A DNA stretch of 64,000 nucleotides from Ramazzottius varieornatus (taxonomy: Eukaryota > Tardigrada > Eutardigrada > Parachela > Ramazzottiidae), in NCBI GenBank assembly GCA_001949185.1, contig BDGG01000012.1, positions 440,824 through 504,823 of the forward strand. Reading direction: 5' to 3'. This document shows, piece by piece, positions 1 to 12,228 of the stretch. Position 1 is the first letter of the stretch, and each line of letters begins with the position of its first letter. The notes beneath the pieces were generated by a model. The model worked only from the letters and a program-made list of their open reading frames with translations, did no database searches and was not told the origin of the DNA. The position numbers were made by a program, and so were the translations under genes.

Positions 1-19
1 CTCCAGCCGCCTCTGGTGT

Positions 20-70
20 GGTACCGTGCAGTGAGATAATGCGCCACTTGACCGAGGCAGAAGGTTTAGG
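20..70. repeat. Palindromic intron element, copy 1 (right half)
   Basis: Right arm only: GCGCCACTTG preceded by a GGTACCGTGC-like loop. It lies in the MRM3 intron that ends at 100; the left arm would be outside the window. Confidence 0.6.
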
Positions 71-100
71 AATGTTGCGGCCTGATTACCTCTTTTCCAG

Positions 101-1058
101 ATCGCGATACCCGTTTCTGGACGACAAGAATCCGATATTTAAGAATACGGTGAATAAAGTCAAGAACCGTACGGAGCGGCTAAAGCATCGGCGTATCCTT
201 CTCGAAGGCCATCGACTCGTCACCGAAGCCGTCAACAATGGTGTGAGAATCGACTCGGTCTTCTTCTCCAACCCCGAAGCTTTAGCCTCCGTCAACGAAG
301 CGGAGCTGCACGCGATGAAGGCCGACATCTACCACGTCTCTCCAAAACAGATGGCCCTCTGGTCGGACATGACCACGGCGCCAGGCATCATGGCGGTCGC
401 GCACATGCCCAGTCCTTCCGTCATGGACATGCGGAAACAAATGCCGTTAACCATCGTACTTGACAACATTCGTGATCCGAACAACATGGGGGCTATAGTC
501 CGGGTCGTAGCTGGGGCTGCATGTACACAAATCATAGCCATGAAGGGATGTGTGGATCCATGGGATGGCAAAGTGATCAGATCGGCCATGGGCTCGCACT
601 TCCATGTACCCATTCACTATAACATGGAATGGGAACTGCTGAACAACTACATTGACAACCCGGCGACTGTCTTTCTAGCGGATAACCTAGAAGATCGCCA
701 CTCTAGTGTTACGCTAGATCTCGAAGGCAAACAGTCACCGAGGTTGTTTCCCAGAAAACGTGACGCTCAGTTGGAGACTGTGCCGTACCATCACGTGGAC
801 TTTAGAGAAGGAAGTGTGGTGCTGATCATTGGCGGCGAAACGCACGGGGTCAGTCCTTTCGCCTACAGCATGACAAAAGAAAGAAATGGCAGGAAGTTGA
901 TTATTCCTTTGGGAAATTATGTTGAAAGCCTGAATGCGGCTTCAGTTGTTGCTGTTATTGCCTTTGAGATGCGCAGACAGAGGCTGTTGTTAGACGATGG
1001 CATCTCGGAGGACGCGGAAGTCTATGATCCGCAACCCGCTCCTGGCTTGCTACAGTAA
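101..1058 (+). CDS. MRM3: Mitochondrial 16S rRNA 2'-O-methyltransferase MRM3 (3' part)
   Basis: SpoU/TrmH-family RNA 2'-O-ribose methyltransferase; the family member MRM3 (RNMTL1) methylates a guanosine in the mitochondrial large-subunit rRNA A-loop. Seen here: the SpoU motifs in order, LDNIRDPNNMGAIVR (motif 1), LIIGGETHGVSP (motif 2) and IPLGNYVESLNAASVVAV (motif 3, SAM-binding knot). The N-terminal substrate-binding part (KHRRILLEGHRLVTEA) lies upstream. A polypyrimidine tract and AG at 91-100 make 101 the likely exon start; the DNA before it carries half of an intronic palindromic repeat. So the first exon(s) are outside the window. This last exon is about 319 codons of a protein that is about 420 aa in human. 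Stop TAA at 1056-1058. An upstream in-frame ATG at 18 lies inside the intron and is unlikely to be used. Confidence 0.88.
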
Positions 1059-1485
1059 GGGTTTTTGGAGTTGTTTTTACCCCTCATCCTTCTGTTGTTT
1101 TGGTTTTTGTTATGATATTTCTTACATGTAAAATCGTAATATTACTTGGCTCCTCAGGTACCATTTTTTGGGCAGAACCTCGTGCGGAGACCCTGTTCTG
1201 GTAGTGTCTAGCAGCTTGCTGCAGATGAGACTGGCGCTGTCCGATTTTGCGAAAGCTAGCAGTTTTGTAGTTTGAGGATTCAGCAAAGCAGCGGAGAAAG
1301 GTTACCGACGTGCTGTGATCGGGAAATCGGACTAGCGGTGTCATCTTGATTTCAAGTGCGGCAGCGTGCGGTTCGGCACGAAGGAAGGTTATTCGTAGGG
1401 CAAGCTGGATTATCCGATTAGACCGTATAGATGGCAAGGCCCAGTGGAGGACTTCAGTGGAATTTTGAACACTGTGTGGTTTAAA
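1059..1485. other. Intergenic: MRM3 to astacin-like gene
   Basis: Tandem gene arrangement. Holds the MRM3 3' UTR and the promoter/5' UTR of the next gene. I see no gene, repeat or RNA here. Confidence 0.5.
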
Positions 1486-2918
1486 ATGGCATTCTCGCGC
1501 GCCATTCGGTTGGTCGGGTTTTTGGTTGTGGTTATTTCAATCCGTTCAACTTTCGGAGGTAAACTAAGTTCTCTATCGGCTGTCTTCTTCAGTTCTCGTC
1601 AAAATCACGGAACGTCATTCTACTTCGTCAAAGCTTGACCTCCTATGTTCAAGATCTTCATTCGAGCAATGTCAACTTCCTTGTTGGTTCTTTGCAGTAC
1701 CACGAACGCACCTGAGGTCCATCAACGCTGATCCGCTGTTCACAAAATGGCCCAACAGTACCATCCCGTACTACATCGATTCCGTCTACAGTAAGACCAG
1801 GTTCCTTTGTGTTTAACGTTTTCCCATTTCGAAGACTTGATCCAGTCAGTCAAGCTAAAAACTGCGTACCTGTATCGACTTCTGACTTCCGCTCAATGAG
1901 TCAAGTTGTCTATTAGCCTCAACCACCTGGCTTCTTATGTGTTAGCCAGTGTCTTTACTACTGTAGCTTCGAAACAAGCCCAGCTCATACGGTCCGCCGC
2001 ACAGAAAGTAAGCACCGACATGTCTGGCTGCATCAAGTTCGTCGAAGTTAAGCCAACATCTGCTCAGTACAAGATCAAAGTTACACCCTTCAAGACTGGC
2101 ACGTAAGATGTCTCGCATTGTATACGTCTATACATGCCCTACTTCCGCTTCCGAATTATTCTCTTCCCTCAGGAGTGTGAAAGAACTTCGCTGTTCAGCC
2201 TACCCTGGAATCTTTACTGGTTTCCAGCAAGCCGGATACAAGGAACAACGCATAGTTCTCGTGGAGGGCGAACAAGGATGCCTTGATGGAACCCTCCATC
2301 CAATCATGAAGTATTTCACTATCATCCTGGGCAAGATCAACGAGCACCAGAGATCCGACAGGGACGACTTCATTAAAATCAATGAGACCAACCTTGTGGA
2401 TAGTAAGTCGCAGCCATCCATCGTTTGGGAACATTTCCCATTATGTCGGATGTCAACAAACAAAATGTGCAAGATTGTCGTCTCAAGTGGCTCAAGTGAA
2501 AACGATTCGGTCGAGTTCCTAAGTGGCGCACGTGTTATTGGCTTGAAGTTGAAGTGTGGGTCACTTTAGACAACGATCTTGTACGTCTCGTTGCCGGTCT
2601 TCCATGTGGAGCTTTGTTCTTTCAGACTCGCAGAATATCTACCGACAGCACGATCTGACCGACACCTTCTCGACCTGTTCCTACGACTACTGCTCCATCA
2701 CCCACAACCCGGAAACGATGTATACGCCGGACGGAAGTAAAGTGGGCTTCACAGTCCTCAAAGCGCCGTTCTACATTCCGAAGCTCACCCGCCTGTCAGA
2801 GTGCGATTGCAAGGACCTCAGCATCCTCTATGAATGCGAATCCAGCAAGTGCGAGCCATTGAACTGCGCTGGCTTGGTCAAGACCGCCGGCGACAAGAAG
2901 CTACCTGAGGGGCATTAA
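1486..2918 (+). CDS. Secreted astacin-fold protein without a zinc site (pseudoprotease)
   Basis: Five exons: 1486-1558, 1698-1790, 1967-2102, 2173-2402, 2626-2918 (274 aa, phases close). Residues 1-25 form a signal peptide. Residue ~40 on reads as an astacin (M12A): a start like FTKWPNSTIPYYID, then residues 143-167 aligned to HExxHxxGFxHExxRPDRD. In that stretch the three zinc His are K147, I151 and N157 and the catalytic Glu is Y148, while G154, R161, D163, R164 and D165 remain. The Met-turn SIMHY reads SITHN. The C-terminal part keeps YDY and LSECDCKDL. Known: active astacins need all three His and the Glu. Inference: a catalytically dead, secreted paralogue, perhaps an inhibitor or binding protein. 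No frameshift or stop, so it looks maintained. Start chosen because it opens directly into the signal peptide. Confidence 0.8.
2500..2602. repeat. Palindromic intron element, copy 2
   Basis: Lies in intron 2403-2625 of the astacin-like gene. Left arm CTAAGTGGCGCACG near 2518; right arm degraded (GTGGGTCACTTT). Confidence 0.65.
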
Positions 2919-3488
2919 AGAGGACGGTAGAAAAATTCCGGCTCTCAATTTTTTTTCAGCTTCTTCAAAAATCTCTATGTACACGAAAGGAGGCAATCTC
3001 CCGATGCAACAACTCAAAACTCAGTCAACAGCATAACGTAACTCAAGACCATCCTTAACAGCGATTAAACTGTCAGTCAGAGAACTAAGAAACAGCAGTT
3101 CTTTCCCTTCGTGTTAAAACAGAGCTTTATAAGTACAAGTGAAAACAAAAAGTCCATTTGTCCAGCTATGAGAATATTTCTTTTTTTGGGCATTTTCCAG
3201 AAGCCACTGAAACAGAAGAGCAAAACTAGTGTTAGTTCGGACGCAAGACCACACGAAACAAGACCCAAATGTTCTCACCTTAATCTTATTTCAGTATCAC
3301 ATTCGATTTGGAATCACTTTCGAGCGCTGCTCGAAGAGCTGCTGTCTTTTTACTTTTCGTTACATCAAGTATCGTCTACGGATTTCCAGGAGACGCACTC
3401 CTGCCTCAACCTGAGAAAGATGCTCCATCGGCAATCATGTTAAAATTATTAAAAGACAAAGATGAGCAGTTTTGAAACTTACAAGGTA
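2919..3488. other. Intergenic between convergent genes
   Basis: 3' flanks of the astacin-like gene and RBBP6. Short open frames on both strands have no splice context or recognisable family. Nothing else seen. Confidence 0.5.
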
Positions 3489-6400
3489 TTAACTTCCGAC
3501 AGCTGCATTTTCTTCCGTCACCGAACTTCGACTTCCTTCTCCTTTCTTCTCTTTGCGATGCTTCTTCCGGTGTTTCTTCTTATCGGTCGGCGAAGCTTCT
3601 CTCTTGGAATGCTTCTCCGACTTTGAAGCCTTGGAAGACTTGTCCTTTTTACTCTTGGACTTGTGTGATCGGCTGGACTTGTGCTTGCCCTCGACCACTT
3701 CACCAGCTTCCCTACTCTCCACCGAAGCATCCCGCTTCCTCGAAGACCGCTCTTTGTCCTTTTCACCACCGTTCGACTCCTTTCCCTGCCGTATACCCTC
3801 CCCCACACTCCTGGCGTCCACTATCTTGGACGTACCGGCTACTGAAAAAGAACACTGGAAATAAGACTTGAGTTAGCATTTGCGAAAACAGATGGAAGGT
3901 CGGCAGACAAACTCGATCAGACTGTCTTCTGAAGTGGCGCACGTTCTTAGTGTTACTGACCGAAAGCGTACACCATCTGAAAAATTTATCTGATCGAGTT
4001 CATTCCAGACTCAAAAATCACTCTTCTGAATTTATCATACTTGTAGTTTCATCTCAAAAATTTTCTGCTACTTTATATGCTGGAATATTTCCTGTTACAG
4101 CAAAAAAATTAACCAGTTCTGACTTGAGATACTTTTCTGGGGTACAGATATTTTGTTTTACAGTCTTACCGTCTTCCTTTTCTTTGCCACTCTTGCTCGA
4201 CTTGTCCTTATCTTTCTTCGAGCTCCGCGACTTATGCGAAGACTTGTCCTTGTCCTTTGCGTCATCGTCCTTCTTCGACCTATGGCTCTTTCGGTCCTTG
4301 TCTTTATCTCGGTCGGACGGTTTCTGAGAGGATGAAGCATCGTCGCTCCTTCTCTTGACGTCCCGCTTGTCGGGCTTTGGTGTCTCACTTCGCGGTCTCT
4401 TCTCACGAGACTTCCAGTCAGTTTTCCAGTTCGCACCCTTCTCTTCCCGTTCTTCATCGCGATCTGAGGGTTTTCGCTCTTTGGACGACCGGTCCTTATC
4501 TTTACGAGAACTTCTGGAAGACTTACCGGAACGCTTCTCACTTCTTTCTTCCTTGTCTCCAGCTTTGTCGGAAGCGGATTTCTCCTCTTCGGCGCGGGAA
4601 GACGTCCGACTCTTTTCGGCGTTCTCTTGGCTCAGCAGTTCTGCCTCTCCCTCCTCCTAATAAAACAGACACAGCACTTCGTTAAAGTATTCCAATTCGG
4701 AAACCGAACCAACTGCCAATCCAGCGAAAGAAACAGGCAGCCGTTACATCCACCTGCACACCCACGATCCGAACTAAACAAACTGCTCTAAGTATACAGG
4801 TGCATAAGATTCTGTAACATTTCGTTTGCCTACTTTCAATGTCTCATCCAATCATCCACTAATTTCATAACAGAAAACGACAATACCATGAAAATATAGA
4901 GTAAGGTAAGGTATTATTGGTACCTTCTCGTTGGAGTTTTTGCGACTGGATCGTTTCTTGAGGGACTTTTGGTCGGCAGATTCACTTCGCGCCCTCTTTT
5001 CCTTCTTCCTGTCTTTATCTTTGTCTCTCCTCGAAGACCTCGACTTCTTAGATCGAGAACCATCGTCTTTACGATGAGAGGAAGAAGCTTCGGAAGTTTT
5101 GTCTGTATCTTCGCGTTCCTTTTCTTTCGGTGGTGAATCCAGGGGGTCGTTCGTTACTTGCGAAGACGCAGGGTCGTTCACACTAGGAAGACTTTCCTTG
5201 GCAGGAAGATTCAAGGGTTCATCGAAAGGCTTCGATGCTTCCGCCACTGTCAGCTTTTCCTTAGAATCAACACCTAAAACAAGAAGAGTAATAAAAAACC
5301 AACATCAGAGGCATTTGGAAGCTCGGTAAACAAACTTAACCAAATGGTTATCCCCAGTGGCGCACGCATCCAGCGGGTAAAACTGATAACGTGCGCCACT
5401 TGGAAAAACGATTTGGTCAAGTTTGTTTATCGACCCTGCATTCTCAAAAACTTACTTGTTGAATCTAACGACGGTCCCGGTTGCTGACTCGGTTCAGCTT
5501 TAACTTCCGGTACGGGTTTCACGTCTATTGTGTTCTCTTCTTCCTTCATATTCTTCGCATCCGGTACAGCTTTTTCCGCCACCGCGACTTCCGGTATCTT
5601 CTCCGGTTCTTTCTCTCGCTTCACCGTTCCAATCGTCTCAATCTTCCTTTCCGTCCTATCTGACCTGTCCTTGTCCCGATCACTCTTCCCCTTGGAAGAC
5701 GGCGATAAGTTCTCGTCTCGCTTCCGGCGATCCCGATCACTCAGCCTCGAGTCCTTTTTGTCATCTGACCTGGACGAAGTCTCCCGCTTCCTGTCTCGTC
5801 GGTCAGGCGAGTAGTCTCTCGATCGTCTTCGTTCCGGACTGCGACTACTTCTTCGTCGGTCACGATCGTCATACTTGTCGTACTTGCTACTACGATCATC
5901 TCTTCTCCTGTCGTCATCTTTGTCCCGTCGATCTTTATCTCGGTAATCTTTGTCATCACTACGAGACGACTTCTCCGGAGACCGTCGAGGTGGGTCGTCG
6001 TTGTGAGGAGCCTGAATTGGCACTTTCGGTGTATTCGGAATTCTAAAAGTCAAAATGAATTAAAGCAATCAAAAGAATCCGAAAGCTCGGAAGCAATCCG
6101 AACCAAACCTTTTCCCAAAGCGGCGCACGTTTTTAGCATAGCTGCCTGGAAGCGTGCGCCACTGGGAAATGCAATCAGGTCCAGCTTGTTGGCCGAGCTC
6201 CCAAGTATGGGAAAAACCCTCCAAAGATTGGTTAAGTGGGAAAACTACTGGACAGATTGAACCTACCTTGTTATTCGGAGGTTCGGTAGAGGCTGCTGTT
6301 GTTGGCCAGGCACCATAGCTTGAGCAGGTATCGCCGGCAACTGCTGACCGTACATCGCTCGAACAGCGGCTGAAACAGAAAAGTACCGCGTCACGAAACA

Positions 6401-9117
6401 GCAAAGCTCCTCAGTCAACCTGAAGCAACAATCGCATCTTACCAGGATGTCCCATTCCGAAAGCAACACCAGGGTAGCGCATACCAGGCATGCCGGGCAT
6501 CACTCCTCCGTAAGGCATGGCACCTCGCCAGGCACCACCCATGGCGTAAGCAGCCGGACCGAAGGCAGCTCCAGAAGCGTCTCCGTACCTTCGAACGTGA
6601 CAGCACCATGATGAAATGGCTGGTCAACTTGAGAGACTGATACGAATTCAAAAAGGAAATAGGTTGATCCTTACTGGTTTGCGGCATAGAATCCCATCTG
6701 AGCGGGGTTAGCCGCTGGCTGTCTTGGCCGGGCGTTGTTACCCATAAACATGCCACTGTTCTGTTGGAAGTTGCCACCGACATTACGATCGCGAGGGCTT
6801 GGAATGTGTGGAGCTTGGAAGAGATTGACGTTCACGCTAGGAGTTGCTCGCGTCAGAGAGCCGATTTGCTGTGGCTCGTTCGATGGCGGTGTCCGATCTT
6901 GAGGATGATGCTGCTGTTGTGGCTGCAAGAAGTGAAGCACGGACATTTATAATCATCAGTAGCTAAACCGAGCCAAATTCGGACCAAGATTTCATATCGC
7001 TTCGTTCAGAGAAGATGAACAAAAAAACCTGCTTATGTCTCGCGAACTTGCATACACGTGTTATTCAACTAAGTAACGGCTTCATGTACGCAGGTGCAAA
7101 CCCATGAACAGAATTCCCTTGCCAATCTCCTGAACCCTAACTGAGATTCGGACATGGAAACTCAAGTTTCAGTTTCTCGAGAAATAAGAAAAATGAGTGC
7201 TCGCTGATAGCTATTCAGACGAAATTAAGGACTCACCCTCTGCTGGTTGTGATGGCCATACTGGTGATGGTCGGGTCTCGTGACGGTCTTGGTAGGACGA
7301 ACCACATTCCTGCCAGGTCCAGCAGGGATGGCCGGAGGTGTTGAAGGTTCTTTCATGTGGCCAACGTTAGGCCGACTGACTTCGTCTCTCCGCTTCTGCT
7401 TCTTGATCTGCACATCCCGCTCCCATTTCTCGACGGAATCACGAAGTAGCTGATTCGGTAGACACTCGTCGTACTTAAACTCCACTCCGCAGTTTGGACA
7501 GTTGTTGTCGTCACTCAACGACCTCGTCTGAACACCTGGAAACAAAGAAACATAAACAAGTGAAGTAGAAGAGTAGACTGAGAAACAGAACCAACTTACA
7601 ATCATCACAGTAACTCTTTTCGCAACAAGGCAGCTTCACCGCATTTCGTATCACATGTTGACAGAGGTTACACCGCAGATCCTGAGGAATGTCTTCATAT
7701 TCCGGACCGCTAAAACCAGAAGGAAACAGTCAGCTTGTTCATTTATTCGAAGGGTGGAAAGTGATAAGGAGTTTCCATCAACTTACGTATCGACTGGAAT
7801 GGTGGCGTAAGGTGCCGGGTTGGTGTTTTCCGTGGTGGGCTTCATGACGGGTGCTCTCATCTGGTTGTTCCTTCTTGGCGGCATATGATAATTGCTCTCG
7901 CTAGCATTCGGGCACCTGTTGGGCCAGTGCCCGGTACCGCCACAGTTCTTGCAGATGTAGGAAGGAGGAGGATTCGCACTCTGAGAGTTCCGCGCTCGGC
8001 TGACATATCTGGAAACACATCTCAAGTACTATTCCCCACCTAACTAACTGCCAAGCCCATCACGAAAGGATGTCAAAGCCACTGACTGTGTTGAGCGAAA
8101 AGAACTGTGTGACGGAAGAGACCAACTTACGCTGTGTGATCGTAGAAGAGCAAGCATTGATACATCATGGCCAGGATCTTCTGATCTTCCGGCAGATCCA
8201 ACTCCGAGATATCCGTCGTCTGCAAAAGACAAAAGTGAAGGTTTTTCATGGAAGAATTTTCTATAAAACTGGAAGAGAGAAGACAGGAAGCTGAACTCAC
8301 AGTGGTGATGAGCGTGGGAAAGCCGAGCTCAACAAACTCTGGATCTTGCAGACCTTGCGCCACTTCTCGATATCCATGACCTGCAAAATAACCTGCCATT
8401 ATGGTACGCATTGGAAGAACGAACGGGAATATTCCTCCACAAAGAAACAGTCCAGAAACCGGAAAGAACGGGAAGAGGAAAGTGAGAAGCAGCTTTAACA
8501 ACCTTGCGACTATTTCAAGCCGTAAATCAACATTCACGCCAATCAATCGAAAACCCTGTCACATCTTAAACCATGATGGTTCTCTGGATCAGTGCTGGAT
8601 CTTTCCAACAGACTCTCCTTCGACGTCTCACAAACCAGAATCATCTTCGCGTCGGTTACCTGAATAATGGTGGTCCAAAGTCTGTTCAGAGTTGGTTCGC
8701 TCCATCACTTTCTTGGCCGGAAGTTCAGCAGCGACGCTAGTCGGCTCCTTGACAGCTGCCTCTTCTGCTACTTTATCACCATTCTCTCCTCCAAGAAGCC
8801 TTCGCGCAACCAGCACCGTGGTATCTTTCGGGATCTCCGTATCGTCGTTGGCATAAACTACAAGGAGAGGGATTTGCAGCAGATGTGTGGCAGGAAACGT
8901 TTATGTAGCGAGAGTTACCTTCGCCAGTCGCGTCATTCTGAAGGGACAACTCCGACGGTGCTTGACGCTTGTCCGGACGGGAACTGACTTGATCCAACTT
9001 GTGCTTGGTACTGATATGGTTTTTCAGCTCCTTGACACTGACAGATGATCCAGAAAAGGCGAACTTGTCCAGGGTAGTCTCATTCTTGAAACGGAAATGA
9101 ATGACTGCGTCAGCCAT
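3489..9117 (-). CDS. RBBP6: RBBP6 orthologue, E3 ubiquitin ligase and mRNA 3'-end factor
   Basis: Fourteen exons, minus strand: 9117-8919, 8857-8660, 8380-8301, 8219-8131, 8008-7787, 7709-7600, 7535-7237, 6922-6675, 6588-6443, 6369-6267, 6042-5456, 5273-4924, 4656-4170, 3841-3489 (1156 aa, in frame throughout). Domains: DWNN ubiquitin-like fold at residues 1-78 (MADAVIHFRFK start); CCHC zinc knuckle at 208-221 (CKNCGGTGHWPNRC); RING/U-box at ~276-330 (CNLC, LPCC, YCDDC, CPNC); a Pro/Gln/Met-rich linker; and a long Ser/Arg/Lys/Asp tail from ~565 to the end. Known: RBBP6 is a cleavage/polyadenylation factor and binds p53 and pRb; the p53/pRb regions of vertebrates are not visible here. Two in-frame ATGs a few codons upstream (9138, 9123) are possible. 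Introns 6043-6266, 5274-5455 and 3842-4169 each contain one palindromic element. Confidence 0.93.
3898..4006. repeat. Palindromic intron element, copy 3
   Basis: In RBBP6 intron 3842-4169. Left end GGCAGACAAACTCGATCAG, left core GAAGTGGCGCACG; right arm diverged. Confidence 0.7.
5320..5434. repeat. Palindromic intron element, copy 4 (well preserved)
   Basis: In RBBP6 intron 5274-5455 (182 nt; 67 nt without the element). Ends AGCTCGGTAAACAAAC and GTTTGTTTATCGA; cores CAGTGGCGCACG and CGTGCGCCACTTGG. Confidence 0.85.
6084..6200. repeat. Palindromic intron element, copy 5
   Basis: In RBBP6 intron 6043-6266. Ends AGCTCGG and CCGAGCT; cores AAGCGGCGCACG and CGTGCGCCACTGGG. Confidence 0.85.
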
Positions 9118-10627
9118 GACCATCTTCTTCCTTCGCAATCGACCTTCACTCCTTCGCTTCCACCTAAGGACAAGAGCACACTATCTGTAGTTGAATGGGA
9201 AATAACTTTCCATAACTCAGTGACATCAATCGATGAATTCCACGTCAGATAGCAATTTTGATGAGGCATAAACTCTGATTAAGAAAATTTAAGAAAACTG
9301 GACCGGGCACAGACCTGAAACCTGCATGACTGATAACCCGGTGAATGATGAGCACGTTGAACTGGCCATACGAACGATGGCCTGATAATCAATCAAGACC
9401 GAGTGGTAAATCTCCCACGTGGGTCGACGTACTACCCGGTCCCAGTACACTAGACCACGTGATTCCATTCAGCGAAAGCGGAATCAGCGGATGAGCATTC
9501 TTAGCTCCACCTACTGGCGGATTGTAAGTTAACGAACGACAGTCCGTGACGTCGACCCACTCGGCACCTCCACGGCTCGAACCGGAAAGTCCGTCTTTCC
9601 ACCCAATCCAGCGGGGAGCCTGCGGTTTTTTCGCTGCTCATTGCCTTCTTCGAGCGTTTCGTTCTGAAGAAGTACCATTATCCGCCTAGAAAACGGCTGC
9701 AACCATTGGTCTGCTTCGGGCTTCCTAGACTTAGCCCCACTTATCCGCCTAGAAAACGGCTGCAACCATTGGTCTGCTTCGGGCTTCCTAGACTTAGCCC
9801 CACTTATCCGCCTAGAAAACGGCTGCAACCATTGGTCTGCAGCCACCGTCTGCTTCGGGCTTCTTAGACTTAGTGCTCACGGATTCCCGTATCGACCACT
9901 CTTCTAATAAGAAACCTAAGCTCCTCTTACTCTGTGGGTCTCTCCGGAAACAGATAGAACTCACCGGGGAACAATGAAGAAAAACCTATCCGGCTGTCCC
10001 TATTAAAATAGTTGAGAAAAACTGGCAGAGCAGCACCTACTTCGGTGGAATGCACCGACTGCGGAAGAGCCAGCGGAAGTACTTCCAACCTGAATGCTCC
10101 CATGCAGTCGATTGGCTGACTTTGTGGACTTGAGATGATACAGAATTGCAAACCCACTGCTCTGGACCATGGTTGCCGGAACCACGTGGGGATATGACTC
10201 AAATGGAGTCGGATCCCATCTCCTTGAGATGACATGAGTCACATGGCATCCACGGCCCAGGCATCCCTGTCCACGGTGACGTCACCGACTTTTGCGCCCT
10301 CACGCGACTATGTCATTGCCGATGTTCCGTCCGTTACGCTTGTAGCCTAAGCAGGTTGATTGCTTTTCTGGCCTCTCCAACGCATCGCCTTTTTACACGC
10401 GGTCGAATTTCACTTTTCCGTCTTCCGAAGAAATCCCGAATTTCCGATTCCCGAACCCTGTTCTCCGAGAAAGCTCCCTGCAGAGACGGATCGTTTTCTT
10501 GAGTTCCAGTTTTCCTCTCGAACCTGTTTAAGGTGTTTATCTTGTCTCGCGTTTCCCGATTCCTGAGCGGTTTACTGAACGATTTCGTTCTGTTCTAGGT
10601 ACGCTTCACGACGACCTCGACCATATT
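9118..10627. other. Intergenic between divergent genes
   Basis: Upstream DNA of RBBP6 (minus) and the gene starting at 10628 (plus), so a probable shared promoter region. Contains a 63-bp tandem repeat at 9678-9874. A pyrimidine tract and AG near 10598, just before the downstream ATG, suggest a 5' UTR intron. No other gene seen. Confidence 0.5.
9678..9874. repeat. 63-bp minisatellite, about 3 units
   Basis: Units start at 9678, 9741 and 9804 with TTATCCGCCTAGAAAACGGC; the first two are nearly identical, the third carries a ~13-bp insertion (AGCCACCGTCTGC). The 63-bp period is 21 codons, so a frame stays open on the minus strand, but nothing else supports coding. Confidence 0.9.
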
Positions 10628-12228
10628 ATGGCGACGATGATGGCGTCGGCTCGCTCATGCTCTTTTTGCTGCAGTTTTTGTACCTCTTACAAGCCAGTCT
10701 TGACAGCCAAGGACTACTTCGACAGCCTGCCTCCGGCAAGCATTATTCGGATAATGCACTTGTGGAATCTCTACTGGATCGGCAACCGCGACGGACGCTA
10801 TTCAGAGGCGGACTGGGAGATCCTTGCGGAAAAAGCTCAGAGCATTGGGTCCTGCTTCTTTCGGATGGTTCTGGAGCTTCGGACAGTCAGCGCAGAATCT
10901 GAAGAAATATTCGTGACGATGATAACCAAGTTTCACTTTAGTAGGTTTTCCTCATATACAGTTCTCCTCAATCAAACGATCAAGCTAAGGCACGCACAGC
11001 TCAGGCAATTAGTGTGTGTCAATGTTGGCTTGATTGAATCTTGACCGCATTAGTGTACGTGGGTGTACTTGCTGGGTCTCCAACAAATCAAACAGTGATT
11101 TGCGGGCGTGATATTCTGCCTTTGGTAGTTTCGTAACTTTCTTTGTCAATTATTTCTTATTTCTCTCTGTAGTGTTGGCTGGCCGAAGGCAGGAACTGGT
11201 CGAGAATGGACTTCACCTCGAAGACCCATTTCATCCTATTAGCCCGCAGTACGGCGAGGCCCTGGAAGTGAAGATCGCGGAATGGCGAGAGTATAACATG
11301 CTTACCGAAGCTGTTATCAGCCTTCCATCCAGAATGATGATTCGACGATGCCTCAGTCACTCTAACGCCGTGCTGATGGAGACGTTCGAGTATGCCATGC
11401 AAAGCTGGCATAAAGTGGGCGAGGATCGCATTGACAGTCTAACTAAAACGTGGATCTGGAATGACCGTAAGTCAAGTTGGTGCCTTCCATTCGTCTTTCC
11501 GTATCCTGAATTCTTTCTTAGTATGTTATTCTCACAGATAACTTGAAGTCGGGCCAGATGTCGGATCCTGCCGCTCTTGCGGAAGAGGAAGTCATGGTTG
11601 GTCTGGTGGCTCCATCGCAGCTGATGATTTGTGCTGCGACAGAAGAAGACATCGTCATGGAGGAGCATCCTTCCCACAACTTCGGCGTTTCTGCTTCAAT
11701 GGCCATTCTTCGCGAAACTACCTATGGCAGCGACGTTAATGAAGGTATTCACTAGTCAGTTTCTTCCCTACGAGTCTTGCTGAATGTGAATCGCAGAGAT
11801 GGTTTCGGAAACGTTGACTTAAAGTATTTTGCGTTCTTGTAGGAAGCTCGGTGTCCAGCTCTCCTTCGACTTCGTCCAAAGACAGCGGTTCCTGTTCACA
11901 AAACTTCTCTTTTGCCTCTGGAAAACCGTATGACCGCGAGAACGAACAGGAAGGAAGCGACATCAGTCGCTTCCTTCCTGTGAAGGAGGTGAAGAACGGA
12001 GGGAAGCGAGGTCGAGTGTTACGATGCTTCCGGGCGGTCTTCCGTTGCTTGACGGTAAGTGTGTCTTCCAAAATGAGCATGTGCTGCCATGTAGTCTTCT
12101 TATGGAGAAGTATTGTCAATTGTGGCCTTCTTGTTTCATAGGTATGTGTGAAGGGCCCTTCGACGGACGAGTGGACAGCTGTCTCGGAAGGATCATCGCT
12201 AAAGCTTTCTCAAAACTCAACTTCTTGA
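10628..12228 (+). CDS. Unrecognised intron-containing protein
   Basis: Five exons whose phases join cleanly: 10628-10940, 11173-11466, 11538-11744, 11843-12054, 12142-12228 (370 aa). I do not recognise a family. Visible: a Cys-rich N-terminus (SFCCSFC), a helical first half (DSLPPASIIRIMHLWNLY, then EALEVKIAEWREYNMLTEAV), an acidic middle with ATEEDIVMEE, a Ser-rich stretch and a basic end (KNGGKRGRVLRCFRAV). No signal peptide or clear membrane segment. Upstream neighbour RBBP6 is divergent, downstream DCAF1 convergent. The consistent phase over four introns argues for a real gene; the first donor (GTAGGT at 10941) and the last acceptor are the weakest calls. Confidence 0.6.

Noticed and set aside
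7600..7709. A possible one-base frameshift in the RBBP6 RING exon
   Set aside because: It came from misreading the line break near 7680. With the sequence as given, the exon is 110 nt, reads DIPQDLRCNLC without a break, and the whole 14-exon CDS closes in frame.
9529..9846. A 105-codon minus-strand frame over the minisatellite
   Set aside because: The open frame follows from the 63-bp (21-codon) period; there is no upstream exon, domain or other coding sign.
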